From: Thalassobellus sediminis
GTDB taxonomy: Bacteria > Bacteroidota > Bacteroidia > Flavobacteriales > Flavobacteriaceae
Assembly (NCBI RefSeq): GCF_044386045.1
Contig: NZ_JBISCD010000037.1
Location: 1-64,000 of the forward strand
Length of the DNA stretch: 64,000 bases
Direction of reading: 5' to 3'
Shown: piece after piece, positions 34,986 through 44,125 of the stretch
Position numbering within the stretch: the stretch's first letter is position 1
Layout: each line of letters opens with the position of its first letter
The notes under the pieces: generated by a model
What the model saw: the letters and a program-made list of their open reading frames with translations, nothing else
Database searches by the model: none
Told to the model about the DNA's origin: nothing
Position numbers and translations under genes: made by a program

Positions 34986-35354
34986 ATGTCTGAAAAAGAA
35001 TCCTTCTTATTAAATAGAATTAAAAGCATTGGCTACGCTACTAAAGGTGCTTTTCTTCTTTTAAAAACAGAGGCTAGCATAAAAATTCAATTTACACTAG
35101 CTATTTTGGTTACAGCTGCAGGATTCTTTTTCAACATTTCCTCAAACGAGTGGATTATTCAACTTTTAGCAATTGGCTTAGTAATGAGTACTGAGGGGCT
35201 TAATACAGCCATTGAAGAAATTGCTAACTTTATACATCCAGAACATCATAGTAAAATAGGGTTAATTAAAGATATTGCCGCTGGATCCGTTTTTATAGCA
35301 TCACTTTTTGCTATAGCAATTGGTTTAATAATATATATTCCAAAGATTTTTTAA
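34986..35354 (+). CDS. dagK: Diacylglycerol kinase family protein
   Basis: The 122-residue membrane protein has three predicted helices. The conserved acidic signature is in STEGLNTAIEEIANFIHPEHH, and KDIAAGSVFIASLFAIAIGL is the last helix. Prokaryotic DagK uses ATP to make phosphatidic acid; some relatives phosphorylate undecaprenol. It follows tpx by 10 nt. Which lipid is used is unknown. Confidence 0.88.
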   Translation: MSEKESFLLNRIKSIGYATKGAFLLLKTEASIKIQFTLAILVTAAGFFFNISSNEWIIQLLAIGLVMSTEGLNTAIEEIANFIHPEHHSKIGLIKDIAAGSVFIASLFAIAIGLIIYIPKIF

Positions 35355-35389
35355 ATACTATTACCCCTAGGATAAACGTTAGTAATTTG

Positions 35390-35397
35390 TATTTTTG
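35390..35397 (+). promoter_or_regulatory. Candidate -7 element of the ftsK unit
   Basis: TATTTTTG fits TAnnTTTG and lies 65 nt before the ftsK ATG. No good -33 TTG is seen at the usual distance. Confidence 0.4.
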
Positions 35398-35462
35398 TTC
35401 CTTTGTAAAAGCACAAACAATAAATAACAGATTTCTACCATAAAATATAGAAACTAACCTTA

Positions 35463-37853
35463 ATGGCGAAAAGCAAAACAAAAAAAACACCACGTAAAAA
35501 ACTTAAAAAGCCTAATTTCAAGCTATCTAGTCAACAAAAATTAGTTGTAGGTAGTTTTCTTGTACTTTTTGGTGTTTTATTATGCATTGCTTTTATTTCT
35601 TTTTTCTTTACGGGAGAAACAGACCAAAGTACACTTTCTGAATTTGCTTCACGCGATGCAAAAGCCGAAAACTGGTTAAGCAAATTAGGTGCTTGGTTAA
35701 GCGATTTCTTTATTCAAAAAGGTTTTGGAATTCCATCATTCATTTTCTCTGGACTTATATTTATTTCTGGTATTTATACTTTAATGAATATAAACAAAAG
35801 CAAACTAAGAAAACATTGGTTTTGGGGTACTTTAATCGTAATATGGTCTTCAATCCTTTTAGGTTTCTTTGGAAATAATAATGATCTTTTAGGAGGTACT
35901 ATTGGCTTTGAAATTAATAGTTTTCTTCAAGATTATATTGGTAAAATTGGTGTGTCGCTTTTACTTTTATTCGGATTAATAACCTATTTAGCCATACGTT
36001 TTAAACTTACTTTTGAAAGCTTCACAACACTATTTACATCTGCAAAAAAGAATATAAAGGATGAATTTTCAGAAATGAAAGATGATATCATCGTTCCTTT
36101 AGATAATAATTTAACCGAAGAAGTAGAAGCTTTTAAATCTGCTTTTGAAATTCCTCTAGATAATAATAACCCTGAACCAAAGAAGCCTACAAAACCTAAA
36201 GAAATTGTTTTAAAGGAAAAAACAAAACTTGAAGTTAAAGTTGTTGAAGAAGAAACAATAGATGAAGATTTAGAAATAAAAGTTGTTGAAGTTCCTGAAG
36301 AACTATCTGAAACCGATAATTTAGCAAATAAACTTGTTGAAGATTTTGGACAATTCGATCCCACTTTAGAACTCGGAAATTATCAATTCCCTCCTTTAGA
36401 TCTTTTAAAACAATATGATACTGGAGGCATTACAATAAACCAAGACGAACTTGAAGAAAATAAAAATAAAATTGTTGATACTTTAAGTAATTATAAAATT
36501 GGTATTGCAAGTATTAAAGCCACTATTGGACCAACAGTTACTCTCTATGAAATTGTACCAGAAGCTGGAGTACGGATTTCTAAAATTAAAAATTTAGAAG
36601 ATGATATTGCTCTTTCTTTAGCTGCATTAGGTATACGTATCATTGCTCCTATTCCTGGAAAAGGAACTATTGGTATTGAGGTTCCTAATAAAAATTCAAC
36701 AATCGTTTCAATGCGATCAGCTATTGCATCACAAAAATTTCAAAAATCCGACATGCAATTACCTATTGCCTTAGGAAAAACAATTAGTAACGAAACTTTA
36801 GTAGTCGATTTAGCCAAAATGCCACACTTACTTATGGCAGGTGCTACCGGACAAGGAAAATCTGTTGGATTAAATGCTGTATTAACATCATTATTATACA
36901 AAAAACATCCAGCTGAAGTTAAGTTTATACTAGTCGACCCTAAAAAGGTAGAGCTTACTTTATTTAATAAAATTGAACGTCATTATTTAGCAAAACTTCC
37001 AGATAGTGAAGATGCTATTATAACAGATAACACCAAAGTTATAAATACACTAAACTCTTTGTGTATTGAAATGGACAATCGCTACGAGCTACTTAAAAAT
37101 GCTTTATGTAGAAATATTGCCGAATATAATGCTAAATTTAAGGCTCGTAAATTAAATCCTAATGACGGGCATCAATTCCTGCCATATATTATTTTAGTGG
37201 TTGATGAGTTTGCCGATTTAATAATGACTGCAGGAAAAGAAGTAGAAACACCCATTGCGCGATTGGCACAATTAGCGCGTGCCATTGGTATTCATTTAAT
37301 AATTGCAACTCAACGTCCTTCGGTTAATGTAATTACAGGTATTATAAAAGCAAACTTCCCAGCACGTATTGCTTTTAGAGTAACCTCAAAAATAGATTCT
37401 CGTACCATCTTAGATGGCTCAGGTGCCGATCAACTTATTGGTCGTGGAGATATGTTATACACACAAGGAAACGATTTAATTCGTGTACAATGTGCTTTTG
37501 TTGATACTCCAGAAGTTGAAAGAATCGTTGATTTTATTGGTGCCCAAAAAGCATATCCAGACGCTTATCAATTACCAGAATACGTTGGAGAAGAAAGTGG
37601 CACAAGTCTTGATATAGATATATCAGACAGGGATAAACTGTTTAAAGACGCTGCTATTGTTATTGTTACAGCTCAACAAGGTTCTGCTTCATTATTACAA
37701 CGTAAACTTAAATTAGGTTACAATCGTGCGGGCAGAATTATAGATCAATTAGAAGCCGCAGGTATTGTTGGTCCTTTTGAAGGTAGCAAAGCAAGACAAG
37801 TACTAATAACAGATTTAACAGCACTAGATCAACATTTGGAAAACGAAATATAA
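35463..37853 (+). CDS. ftsK: FtsK/SpoIIIE-family DNA translocase
   Basis: The 796-residue protein has a Lys-rich start, four membrane helices (about 25-180), a variable acidic linker and a RecA-like motor. Walker A is GATGQGKS (about 460-467), a second motif is LIMTAGKEVETPIARLAQLARAIGIHLIIATQRPS, and a C-terminal winged helix (ASLLQRKLKLGYNRAGRIIDQLE) reads the orienting DNA. It pumps chromosome ends at the division septum. It starts the unit ftsK-lolA-lptF. Confidence 0.95.
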   Translation: MAKSKTKKTPRKKLKKPNFKLSSQQKLVVGSFLVLFGVLLCIAFISFFFTGETDQSTLSEFASRDAKAENWLSKLGAWLSDFFIQKGFGIPSFIFSGLIFISGIYTLMNINKSKLRKHWFWGTLIVIWSSILLGFFGNNNDLLGGTIGFEINSFLQDYIGKIGVSLLLLFGLITYLAIRFKLTFESFTTLFTSAKKNIKDEFSEMKDDIIVPLDNNLTEEVEAFKSAFEIPLDNNNPEPKKPTKPKEIVLKEKTKLEVKVVEEETIDEDLEIKVVEVPEELSETDNLANKLVEDFGQFDPTLELGNYQFPPLDLLKQYDTGGITINQDELEENKNKIVDTLSNYKIGIASIKATIGPTVTLYEIVPEAGVRISKIKNLEDDIALSLAALGIRIIAPIPGKGTIGIEVPNKNSTIVSMRSAIASQKFQKSDMQLPIALGKTISNETLVVDLAKMPHLLMAGATGQGKSVGLNAVLTSLLYKKHPAEVKFILVDPKKVELTLFNKIERHYLAKLPDSEDAIITDNTKVINTLNSLCIEMDNRYELLKNALCRNIAEYNAKFKARKLNPNDGHQFLPYIILVVDEFADLIMTAGKEVETPIARLAQLARAIGIHLIIATQRPSVNVITGIIKANFPARIAFRVTSKIDSRTILDGSGADQLIGRGDMLYTQGNDLIRVQCAFVDTPEVERIVDFIGAQKAYPDAYQLPEYVGEESGTSLDIDISDRDKLFKDAAIVIVTAQQGSASLLQRKLKLGYNRAGRIIDQLEAAGIVGPFEGSKARQVLITDLTALDQHLENEI

Positions 37854-37859
37854 TTTAAA

Positions 37860-38504
37860 ATGAAGATGATGAATAAAATTATAACATTATTATTAATAAC
37901 ACTATCTATTAATGTTTTTTCTCAAAATAAAGCTAAAAATTTATTAAACGAAGTTTCTGAAAAAGTAAAAAGCTACGATAATATTTCAATAGACTTTAAA
38001 TATGTTTTAGAAAACACTTCTGAAAATATAAAACAAGAAACTAAAGGTGATGTTATTTTACAAGGTGAAAAATACAAACTTAACATACTTGGTGTAACAC
38101 GCCTATATGATGGAAAAACTCTATACAGTATTAGTCCAGAAGATGAAGAGGTTACAATATCTTCTGAAAGTGATAATGAAGAAGATGCCATTACTCCAAG
38201 TAAAATGCTTTCATTTTATGAAGATGGGTATATGTATGCTTTAGACGTTGAGCAAAATATAAAAGGTAGAAAAATTCAGTATGTAAAATTAACACCTATT
38301 GATTCAGATTCTGAAATTAAATACATCCTTTTAGGAATAGACGCTAATACTAAACATATTTACAATTTAATTCAAATTGGAAAAAACGGCTCAAAAACAA
38401 CACTTACTGTTAATTCTTTTAAAACAAACGAGCCTTTATCAAAAAGCTTATTTACCTTTGATGCCAATAAATACAAAGATTATTACATCAACAATTTAGA
38501 TTAG
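37860..38504 (+). CDS. LolA-like outer-membrane lipoprotein carrier
   Basis: The 214-residue protein has a signal peptide (to NVFSQ, about residue 22 counted from MKMMN). The LolA-type beta-sheet pattern follows (AKNLLNEVSEKVKSYDNISIDFKY ... GDVILQGEKYKLNILGVTRLYDGKTLYSISPED). It would carry lipoproteins through the periplasm. It lies 6 nt after ftsK and 9 nt before the LptF-like gene, so envelope assembly and division genes share a transcript. Confidence 0.85.
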   Translation: MKMMNKIITLLLITLSINVFSQNKAKNLLNEVSEKVKSYDNISIDFKYVLENTSENIKQETKGDVILQGEKYKLNILGVTRLYDGKTLYSISPEDEEVTISSESDNEEDAITPSKMLSFYEDGYMYALDVEQNIKGRKIQYVKLTPIDSDSEIKYILLGIDANTKHIYNLIQIGKNGSKTTLTVNSFKTNEPLSKSLFTFDANKYKDYYINNLD

Positions 38505-38513
38505 GTAAACACC

Positions 38514-40487
38514 TTGAAAATACTAGACCGTTACATACTAACTACATATCTTAAAACTTTTTTCAGTGTGTTTATTATACTCATACTGATTTTTATTTTG
38601 CAATCTATTTGGCTATACATCAAAGAGTTTGCTGGAAAAGATATAGGCTTAGATATTATGTACAAATTCGTAATTTATGTCTTTCCTAAGCTAATTCCTT
38701 TAGTATTACCGCTCACCATATTACTATCCTCCATTATGGTATTCGGTAGTTTTGCAGAAAACTACGAGTTTGCCGCCATGAAGTCTACAGGTATTTCGTT
38801 ACAACGTGCTATGTCGGGATTAAGTATTTTTATTGTTGGTGTTGGTATTGTTACTTTCTTCTTTGCTAACAATGCTATCCCTTGGTCTGAGATGAAGTTT
38901 TATAACCTAAGAAAGAACATAGCTAAAACCAAACCTTCTATGGCCATTGTTGAAGGTCAATTTAATCAAATAGAAGGTACAGAATACAACATAAAAGTAG
39001 AAAAGAAAACAGGAGACAACGACCAATATTTAGAAAATATTACCATACATATAAAAGGAGGAGACGGAAGAACAAATGCTAAAACTATTAAAGCTAAAAA
39101 TGGCGAGTTTTTTTATGATGAAAGTTCTGGAAACTTACAACTTATTTTATTTAATGGTAATTACTATCAAGATTTACCTAGAAATGATATAAGTAGTAAA
39201 AACAAAAAACCATTTGCTAAAGGACCTTTTGAAAAAAATATTATAAATATAGATTTGTCTCAACTTGGCAATGTTAATTTTGATGAGGAATCTCATACTG
39301 ATAGATATAACATGTTAGATATTGTAGATTTGGACGAAACTTTAGATTCATTAGCTGAATTACACTATAAGGTTCAAAAGGGAATTGCTTCTAACTTATA
39401 TACTCGTTCTAGCATTGTTAGATTTAGTAAAGAGTTAGCTCCAGATTCTAAAAACGATTTGACAAATACAGGACCTATTCTAAATGCTTTTGATACCAAA
39501 AATAAATCTCAAATAGTTGATGTAACTTTAAAATCTACTATAAGTGCAAAACAAATAATTGACCAAAAAATAAATTCATATAAAATATCTAAAATCACAT
39601 TTAACAGACATATTATCTCTTTTCATGAGAAATTCGCTTTAGGGTTTGCTTGTATTATACTTTTCTTTGTTGGTGCACCACTAGGAGCATTAATTAGAAA
39701 AGGAGGTATTGGCTTACCAATGGTTATAGCAATCTTATTATTTTTATCATATCATTTTATTGGTATTTTCGCCACCAATAGTGGTAAAAGTGGTGATTTT
39801 AATCCAGTTTTAGCTAGTTGGTTTTCCACCTTAATCATGCTTCCTTTAGGAATATATTTAACTAAACGTGCTACTGAAGATAAAGGATTGTTTGATACAG
39901 ATAGTATTATATTACCACTCAAGAAAATATTCAACATTAAAGAGAAAGAAATTGTAGACTACAAGTTTCTTGGTAATTATAAAGATGAAGAATTGCTTAA
40001 TGTAATTTCTAATTATGAAAAATTAGGGCACGATGAAAACTGTCGTTATGAAGCACTAGTCCTTTTAAATAAAAGAGGTAAAACAATTAATAACCTTCTT
40101 GAAAATGGTTTAAGTATTGATAAAGACTATAAGATTTCTAAAGAAAAATATACAGACTATAAAGACCATTCTAAATATGCAATTACACTATATTGCATAG
40201 GAGTTGTTTTATTAGTTTTACATTTTGTTTTTAACAACAATAAATTACCGTCACTAGCATCTGCATCTATACAACTTAGTTTAGTGTCTTTATTTTTGTT
40301 TTTAATTTATTATTTAAAGTCTTTAATAAATACCTTTTCTTTTTATAAACACATAAATAAAAAAGAAAAATCTCCTAATATCTTTTTACTTATAATGGGA
40401 ATACCGCTTTATTTCATAGTAAACTTGTTTCTAAATGTTAAAATGAAAGAAGACTTAAAGCTTAATTGTTTAGATTCTTTAAAATAA
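38514..40487 (+). CDS. LptF/LptG-family LPS export permease
   Basis: The reading starts at TTG 38514, nine nt after the lolA stop. No nearby ATG preserves the conserved start (KILDRYILTTYLKTFF), so TTG is accepted. The 657-residue protein has three N-terminal helices, a periplasmic jelly-roll (about 130-230) and further helices (SFHEKFALGFACIILFFVGAPLGALIRKGG). An unusual C-terminal extension of about 180 residues adds two to three more helices. It would pull LPS from the inner membrane with LptB, whose gene is elsewhere. Confidence 0.88.
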   Translation: MKILDRYILTTYLKTFFSVFIILILIFILQSIWLYIKEFAGKDIGLDIMYKFVIYVFPKLIPLVLPLTILLSSIMVFGSFAENYEFAAMKSTGISLQRAMSGLSIFIVGVGIVTFFFANNAIPWSEMKFYNLRKNIAKTKPSMAIVEGQFNQIEGTEYNIKVEKKTGDNDQYLENITIHIKGGDGRTNAKTIKAKNGEFFYDESSGNLQLILFNGNYYQDLPRNDISSKNKKPFAKGPFEKNIINIDLSQLGNVNFDEESHTDRYNMLDIVDLDETLDSLAELHYKVQKGIASNLYTRSSIVRFSKELAPDSKNDLTNTGPILNAFDTKNKSQIVDVTLKSTISAKQIIDQKINSYKISKITFNRHIISFHEKFALGFACIILFFVGAPLGALIRKGGIGLPMVIAILLFLSYHFIGIFATNSGKSGDFNPVLASWFSTLIMLPLGIYLTKRATEDKGLFDTDSIILPLKKIFNIKEKEIVDYKFLGNYKDEELLNVISNYEKLGHDENCRYEALVLLNKRGKTINNLLENGLSIDKDYKISKEKYTDYKDHSKYAITLYCIGVVLLVLHFVFNNNKLPSLASASIQLSLVSLFLFLIYYLKSLINTFSFYKHINKKEKSPNIFLLIMGIPLYFIVNLFLNVKMKEDLKLNCLDSLK

Positions 40488-40499
40488 GCAATATCTTTG
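40466..40499 (+). promoter_or_regulatory. ribB promoter
   Basis: TTG (40466-40468) and TATCTTTG (40492-40499) are 23 nt apart and fit the Bacteroidota pattern. It overlaps the end of the lptF-like gene. The predicted start is a few nt before the ATG at 40520. Confidence 0.55.
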
Positions 40500-40519
40500 C
40501 AAAAATTACACTTAAATCC

Positions 40520-41665
40520 ATGATAGAAAATACAACTTCAGAATTAAAACTGAACACCATACATGATGCTATTGAAGATATTAGAGATGGTAAAGTTATT
40601 ATAGTTGTTGATGATGCAAACCGTGAAAACGAAGGCGATTTTGTTGCTGCTGCTGATAAAGTAACACCAGAAATGATAAACTTTATGGCAACTGAAGGAA
40701 GAGGTCTTATATGTGCACCGCTTACCGAAAAACGTTGTAAAGAACTAGAACTAGATATGATGGTTAGAAATAACACAGATCATATGGAAACAGCCTTTAC
40801 CGTTTCGGTAGATTTAAAAGGCAAAGGCGTAACAACAGGTATTTCTGCTAGCGATAGATCTTTAACTGTAAAAGCGCTTGTTGAAGATGATACTAAACCT
40901 TTTGAATTAGCTAGACCAGGTCATATTTTTCCTTTAGTAGCTAAAAACGGTGGCGTTTTAAGACGTACAGGGCATACTGAAGCAGCCATAGATTTCGCAA
41001 GATTAGCAGGTTTAAAACCAGCTGGTGTTATTGTAGAAATAATGAATGAAGATGGTACCATGGCGCGCTTACCACAACTCATTGAAATTGCAAAAAAGTT
41101 AAATATTAAAATAGTTTCTATTGAAGATTTAGTTGCATATAGAATGCAGCACGATTCCTTAATTGAGAAAAAAGAAGATTTTCAAATAGAAACTCGTTTT
41201 GGTAGTTTTAGATTAAGAGCATACAAACAAAACACTAATAATCAAGTCCATATAACTTTAACGAAAGGACAATGGAATGACAATGAAAAGGTTTTAACTA
41301 GAATAAACTCTACGCTAGTTAATAATGATATTTTAGGCACACTAACGAATAACGCTGATAAGCAGTTAGACGATATGTTTAAGGTAATTAATGATGCAGG
41401 AAAAGGCGCTATTATTTTTATAAACCAAGAATCACAATCTATGAATATTTTAAATAGATTGTCATTTTTAAAAGAAAATCAAGACGCTAATAGCATTACA
41501 AAAGCTCCAAAAATTGATATGGACGACAGAGATTTTGGTATTGGAGCTCAAATATTACACGATTTAAACATACATAAACTGCGTTTAATTTCTAACACCA
41601 TACAAACCAAACGTGTTGGTTTAATTGGTTACGGATTAGAAATTGTTGATTATGTTAATTATTAA
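40520..41665 (+). CDS. ribB: 3,4-dihydroxy-2-butanone-4-phosphate synthase with degenerate GTP cyclohydrolase II domain
   Basis: The ATG at 40520 gives 381 residues and puts the start just behind a promoter. The N-terminal 200 residues are RibB: VDDANRENEGDFVAAADKVTPE, DxMMVRNNTDHMETAFTVSVD and RPGHIFPLVAKNGGVLRRTGHTEAA. The second half has the RibA outline (TRFGSFRLRAYKQ ... DFGIGAQILHDLNIHKLRLISN) but lacks the zinc-binding Cys segment and reads ...TLTNNADKQLDD there. So only the first reaction, from ribulose 5-phosphate, is likely. A terminator follows. Confidence 0.9.
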   Translation: MIENTTSELKLNTIHDAIEDIRDGKVIIVVDDANRENEGDFVAAADKVTPEMINFMATEGRGLICAPLTEKRCKELELDMMVRNNTDHMETAFTVSVDLKGKGVTTGISASDRSLTVKALVEDDTKPFELARPGHIFPLVAKNGGVLRRTGHTEAAIDFARLAGLKPAGVIVEIMNEDGTMARLPQLIEIAKKLNIKIVSIEDLVAYRMQHDSLIEKKEDFQIETRFGSFRLRAYKQNTNNQVHITLTKGQWNDNEKVLTRINSTLVNNDILGTLTNNADKQLDDMFKVINDAGKGAIIFINQESQSMNILNRLSFLKENQDANSITKAPKIDMDDRDFGIGAQILHDLNIHKLRLISNTIQTKRVGLIGYGLEIVDYVNY

Positions 41666-41688
41666 AACAACTTTAAAGGTTGTTTAAT

Positions 41689-41726
41689 AAAAAAGTCTCA
41701 GATTAAAATTAATCTGAGACTTTTTT
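41689..41726. terminator. Bidirectional terminator between ribB and the DegT-family gene
   Basis: A 12-bp stem GTCTCAGATTAA/TTAATCTGAGAC is flanked by A's on one side and T's on the other, so it serves both convergent genes. Confidence 0.85.
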
Positions 41727-41763
41727 ATTTACGAGTATAGTGTAATCATTTACTAAGCAAAGA

Positions 41764-42957
41764 TTAAAGCACACTTTTTATAGCTTCAGCCATTCTATTA
41801 GCTCTTTCTATCACTTCTTGCTCTGCCCATGATAATTTTATTAAACAAGAGATATTTCTTCCTATAAAATGATCTGATTCTGGAAACTCTTTAGTTTTAA
41901 GGTACTCTAATCCTTCTTTTACCTCAGCAGAAATTGGGAATAACGATTTTAAATCTTTTAAATGATTCCATTCTCTAACATAATGCCAATTATTGTTATA
42001 ATAATTCCAACATACGTCTACTCCAGTTTCTTTAAACTCTTTAATAACTTTATTTGTTGTTTCTAAATCTGGCAAAAAGAAATTTAAAAAAGAATAACTC
42101 TCTTCACCTCCTTCTGGAACCGTTCTAAAAGTTACTTCAGGAATTTGTGATAAAGCTTCTCTTATAATACTATAATTTTTTTTCTGAAGTGCAATAAATT
42201 CTGGTAAACGTTTTACTTGTGCTAAACCAACTGCTGCATGCAATTCTGAAATTCTAAAATTATAACCTATAAACGGATGTGTCTCTGCTCCCCTATCATT
42301 ACCAACATGATCGTGACCATGATCGCTATAATGATCGGCATTTGTATAATATTCTTTATTATTAGTTATTACAGCTCCACCTTCGCCACAAGTAATGGTT
42401 TTAACAAAATCGAATGAAAAGCAACCTAAATCACCAATACTTCCTAAAGGTTTTCCTTTATAGGTTCCACCTATAGCTTGACAAGCATCTTCAACCAATA
42501 AAACATTATGTTTATTAGCAACCACCTGTAATGCATCCATATTTGCCATACTTCCACACATTTGAACCACCATAATAGCTTTTGTTTTTGGCGTAATAGC
42601 TTGCTCTACCGCTTCTGGATTTAATCCTAAAGTATCATCAATATCTACTAAAATTGGTATAGCACCAAGCATCATAATAGCTTCAAAACTAGCTACAAAA
42701 GTAAATGTTGGCATAATAACTTCGTCTCCTGCTCCTACTCCTGCTGATGCTAAAGCTACAGAAACAGCTGCTGTTCCGCTAGATACTAATTGTACATAGT
42801 TTGACTGTAAAGAAGTTTGTAGTTGAGTTTCTAGCTCTTTAGCTTTCCAATATCCATTTCTCATTCCATCAAAGCCGTAGCGCATTAAAACACCGTTATC
42901 TAATACATCGTTTACTTCTTTTCTTTCTGCATCTCCGAATAATTCAAATCCTGGCAT
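41764..42957 (-). CDS. DegT/DnrJ/EryC1/StrS-family aminotransferase
   Basis: The 397-residue PLP enzyme has the family layout: SSGTAAVSVALASAGVGAGDEVIMPTFTFVAS, cofactor Asp D157 in VEDACQAIGGTYKG, and the PLP lysine K186 in CFSFDFVKTITCGEGGAV. Relatives add an amino group to sugars for surface glycans or act in other pathways. No sugar-nucleotide genes are near, so the substrate is open. It converges on ribB over a shared terminator. Confidence 0.88.
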   Translation of the reverse strand: MPGFELFGDAERKEVNDVLDNGVLMRYGFDGMRNGYWKAKELETQLQTSLQSNYVQLVSSGTAAVSVALASAGVGAGDEVIMPTFTFVASFEAIMMLGAIPILVDIDDTLGLNPEAVEQAITPKTKAIMVVQMCGSMANMDALQVVANKHNVLLVEDACQAIGGTYKGKPLGSIGDLGCFSFDFVKTITCGEGGAVITNNKEYYTNADHYSDHGHDHVGNDRGAETHPFIGYNFRISELHAAVGLAQVKRLPEFIALQKKNYSIIREALSQIPEVTFRTVPEGGEESYSFLNFFLPDLETTNKVIKEFKETGVDVCWNYYNNNWHYVREWNHLKDLKSLFPISAEVKEGLEYLKTKEFPESDHFIGRNISCLIKLSWAEQEVIERANRMAEAIKSVL

Positions 42958-43066
42958 ATATTTATTTGTTCTTTTAGTTTATTTGTACTTATTATTACAT
43001 TAAGGATTACTCATTTATTTTATTAAACATAAAATTATAAATACTCCTACCCAAACAATTAACTTA

Positions 43067-43696
43067 TTACATTTCTATAATGGTTTCTTCTAGAGGTTTT
43101 CTAACTTTTTTTAATTCTGAAAACATATCGTCTTTAGCTCTATACCCTACAGGTAACAATAATACCGACTTTAGTCCTTTTTTATCTAACTGAAGTAACT
43201 CGTCGTACTTAGATGGAATAAAACCTTCCATTGGACAGGCATCTATACATTCTACAGCACAAACAGTCATTAAATTCCCTAAAGCTATGTAAGCTTGATT
43301 TTTAGACCATTGCTGCTGTTCTGATATCGTTTTTTTATCCATCATTTTAATAAGATCTTTTCTATACGGATCTAAAATAGAATCAGGAGTATCTCTTATG
43401 TTTTTTATGTTTGTGTAATAACTATTCACATCTATTTCTTCAATTTTATTTTGAATACATATAACCAGCAAATGAGACGCTTCTAAAACTTGCTTTTGAT
43501 GGTATGAATGCTCAACTAAAGGTGCTCGTAGAGTTTCCTTTTCTATAACAATCATTTTAATAGTTTGTAACCCGAATGAAGTGGCTGTTAAATTAAATGC
43601 TTGTTTTAAAACATCTAACTTCTCTTCTGACAGCTTTTTTGTTGTATCAAAATTTTTAGTAGCATAGCGCCATTGCAACTGTTTTATAATACCCAT
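43067..43696 (-). CDS. Nitroreductase-family FMN oxidoreductase
   Basis: The 209-residue protein has the NfsB-like start (WRYATKNFDTTKKLSEEKLDVLKQAFNLTATSFGLQTIKMIVIEK) and a later ACPMEGF-type loop (IDACPMEGFIPSKYDELLQL). It would use NAD(P)H and FMN to reduce nitro compounds or quinones. It stands alone on the minus strand, next to the tRNA promoter. The physiological substrate is unknown. Confidence 0.9.
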   Translation of the reverse strand: MGIIKQLQWRYATKNFDTTKKLSEEKLDVLKQAFNLTATSFGLQTIKMIVIEKETLRAPLVEHSYHQKQVLEASHLLVICIQNKIEEIDVNSYYTNIKNIRDTPDSILDPYRKDLIKMMDKKTISEQQQWSKNQAYIALGNLMTVCAVECIDACPMEGFIPSKYDELLQLDKKGLKSVLLLPVGYRAKDDMFSELKKVRKPLEETIIEM

Positions 43697-43815
43697 GTAA
43701 TAATTTTAGTTTTGGCAAAAATAAGGTTTGGAATTATCTTTTTATATAAAATAAACCATAAAATGTCTACTAATAAATGAGTTATAAATTATTTTATAAA
43801 AAAATAGATTTTTAT

Positions 43816-43846
43816 TTGACTAGAATGAAAAAGGACGCTATATTTG
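43816..43846 (+). promoter_or_regulatory. tRNA-Ser promoter
   Basis: TTG (43816-43818) and TATATTTG (43839-43846) are exactly 20 nt apart, the same layout as the arsR promoter. Transcription would begin about 32 nt before the mature tRNA. Confidence 0.75.
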
Positions 43847-43884
43847 CACCCGCATTCAGGCATATAGCTTGATTAGTCACTCAA

Positions 43885-43969
43885 GGAGAAATGGCAGAGT
43901 GGTCGAATGCGGCAGTCTTGAAAACTGTTGAGGGTCACACCTCCGGGGGTTCGAATCCCTCTTTCTCCG
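43885..43969 (+). tRNA. tRNA-Ser (anticodon UGA)
   Basis: The acceptor stem GGAGAAA/TTTCTCC closes an 85-nt cloverleaf with discriminator G43969. The anticodon loop CTTGAAA gives UGA. A long variable arm typical of serine and the T-loop GGTTCGAATCC are present. CCA is not encoded. Its 3' end is the insertion site of the element that follows. Confidence 0.96.
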
Positions 43970-43970
43970 C
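43958..43970. repeat. attL: 13-bp tRNA-end repeat
   Basis: CCTCTTTCTCCGC forms the 3' end of tRNA-Ser plus one base and recurs exactly at 58439-58451. Confidence 0.8.
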
Positions 43971-43980
43971 TTAAAACAAA

Positions 43981-44015
43981 CCCTAACGGTTGATAATCAA
44001 TTAGTTAGGGTTTTT
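43981..44015 (+). terminator. Terminator behind tRNA-Ser, carried by the element
   Basis: CCCTAAC (43981-43987) pairs with GTTAGGG (44004-44010), followed by TTTTT. It lies inside the element, so it replaces the one that would otherwise follow the tRNA (now at 58455). Confidence 0.75.
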
Positions 44016-44026
44016 ATTTTTAATAT

Positions 44027-44045
44027 ATCCCCACATAATCCCCGC
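44027..44045. repeat. Left subterminal repeat, possible integrase arm site
   Basis: ATCCCCACATAATCCCCGC matches 58292-58310 in 17 of 19 positions and in the same orientation. It lies about 57 nt inside attL. Confidence 0.55.
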
Positions 44046-44068
44046 TTCATTTTATTACAAAATAGCAT

Positions 44069-44098
44069 AAAAAAACCGTTACAAATTAATGCAACGGT
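44069..44098 (-). terminator. Terminator of the DUF6266 gene
   Basis: ACCGTT/AACGGT arms (44075-44080, 44093-44098) are followed on the minus strand by six T residues, about 28 nt after the stop codon. Confidence 0.7.
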
Positions 44099-44125
44099 CT
44101 TTTAACCATTTAATTAGGATCACTT

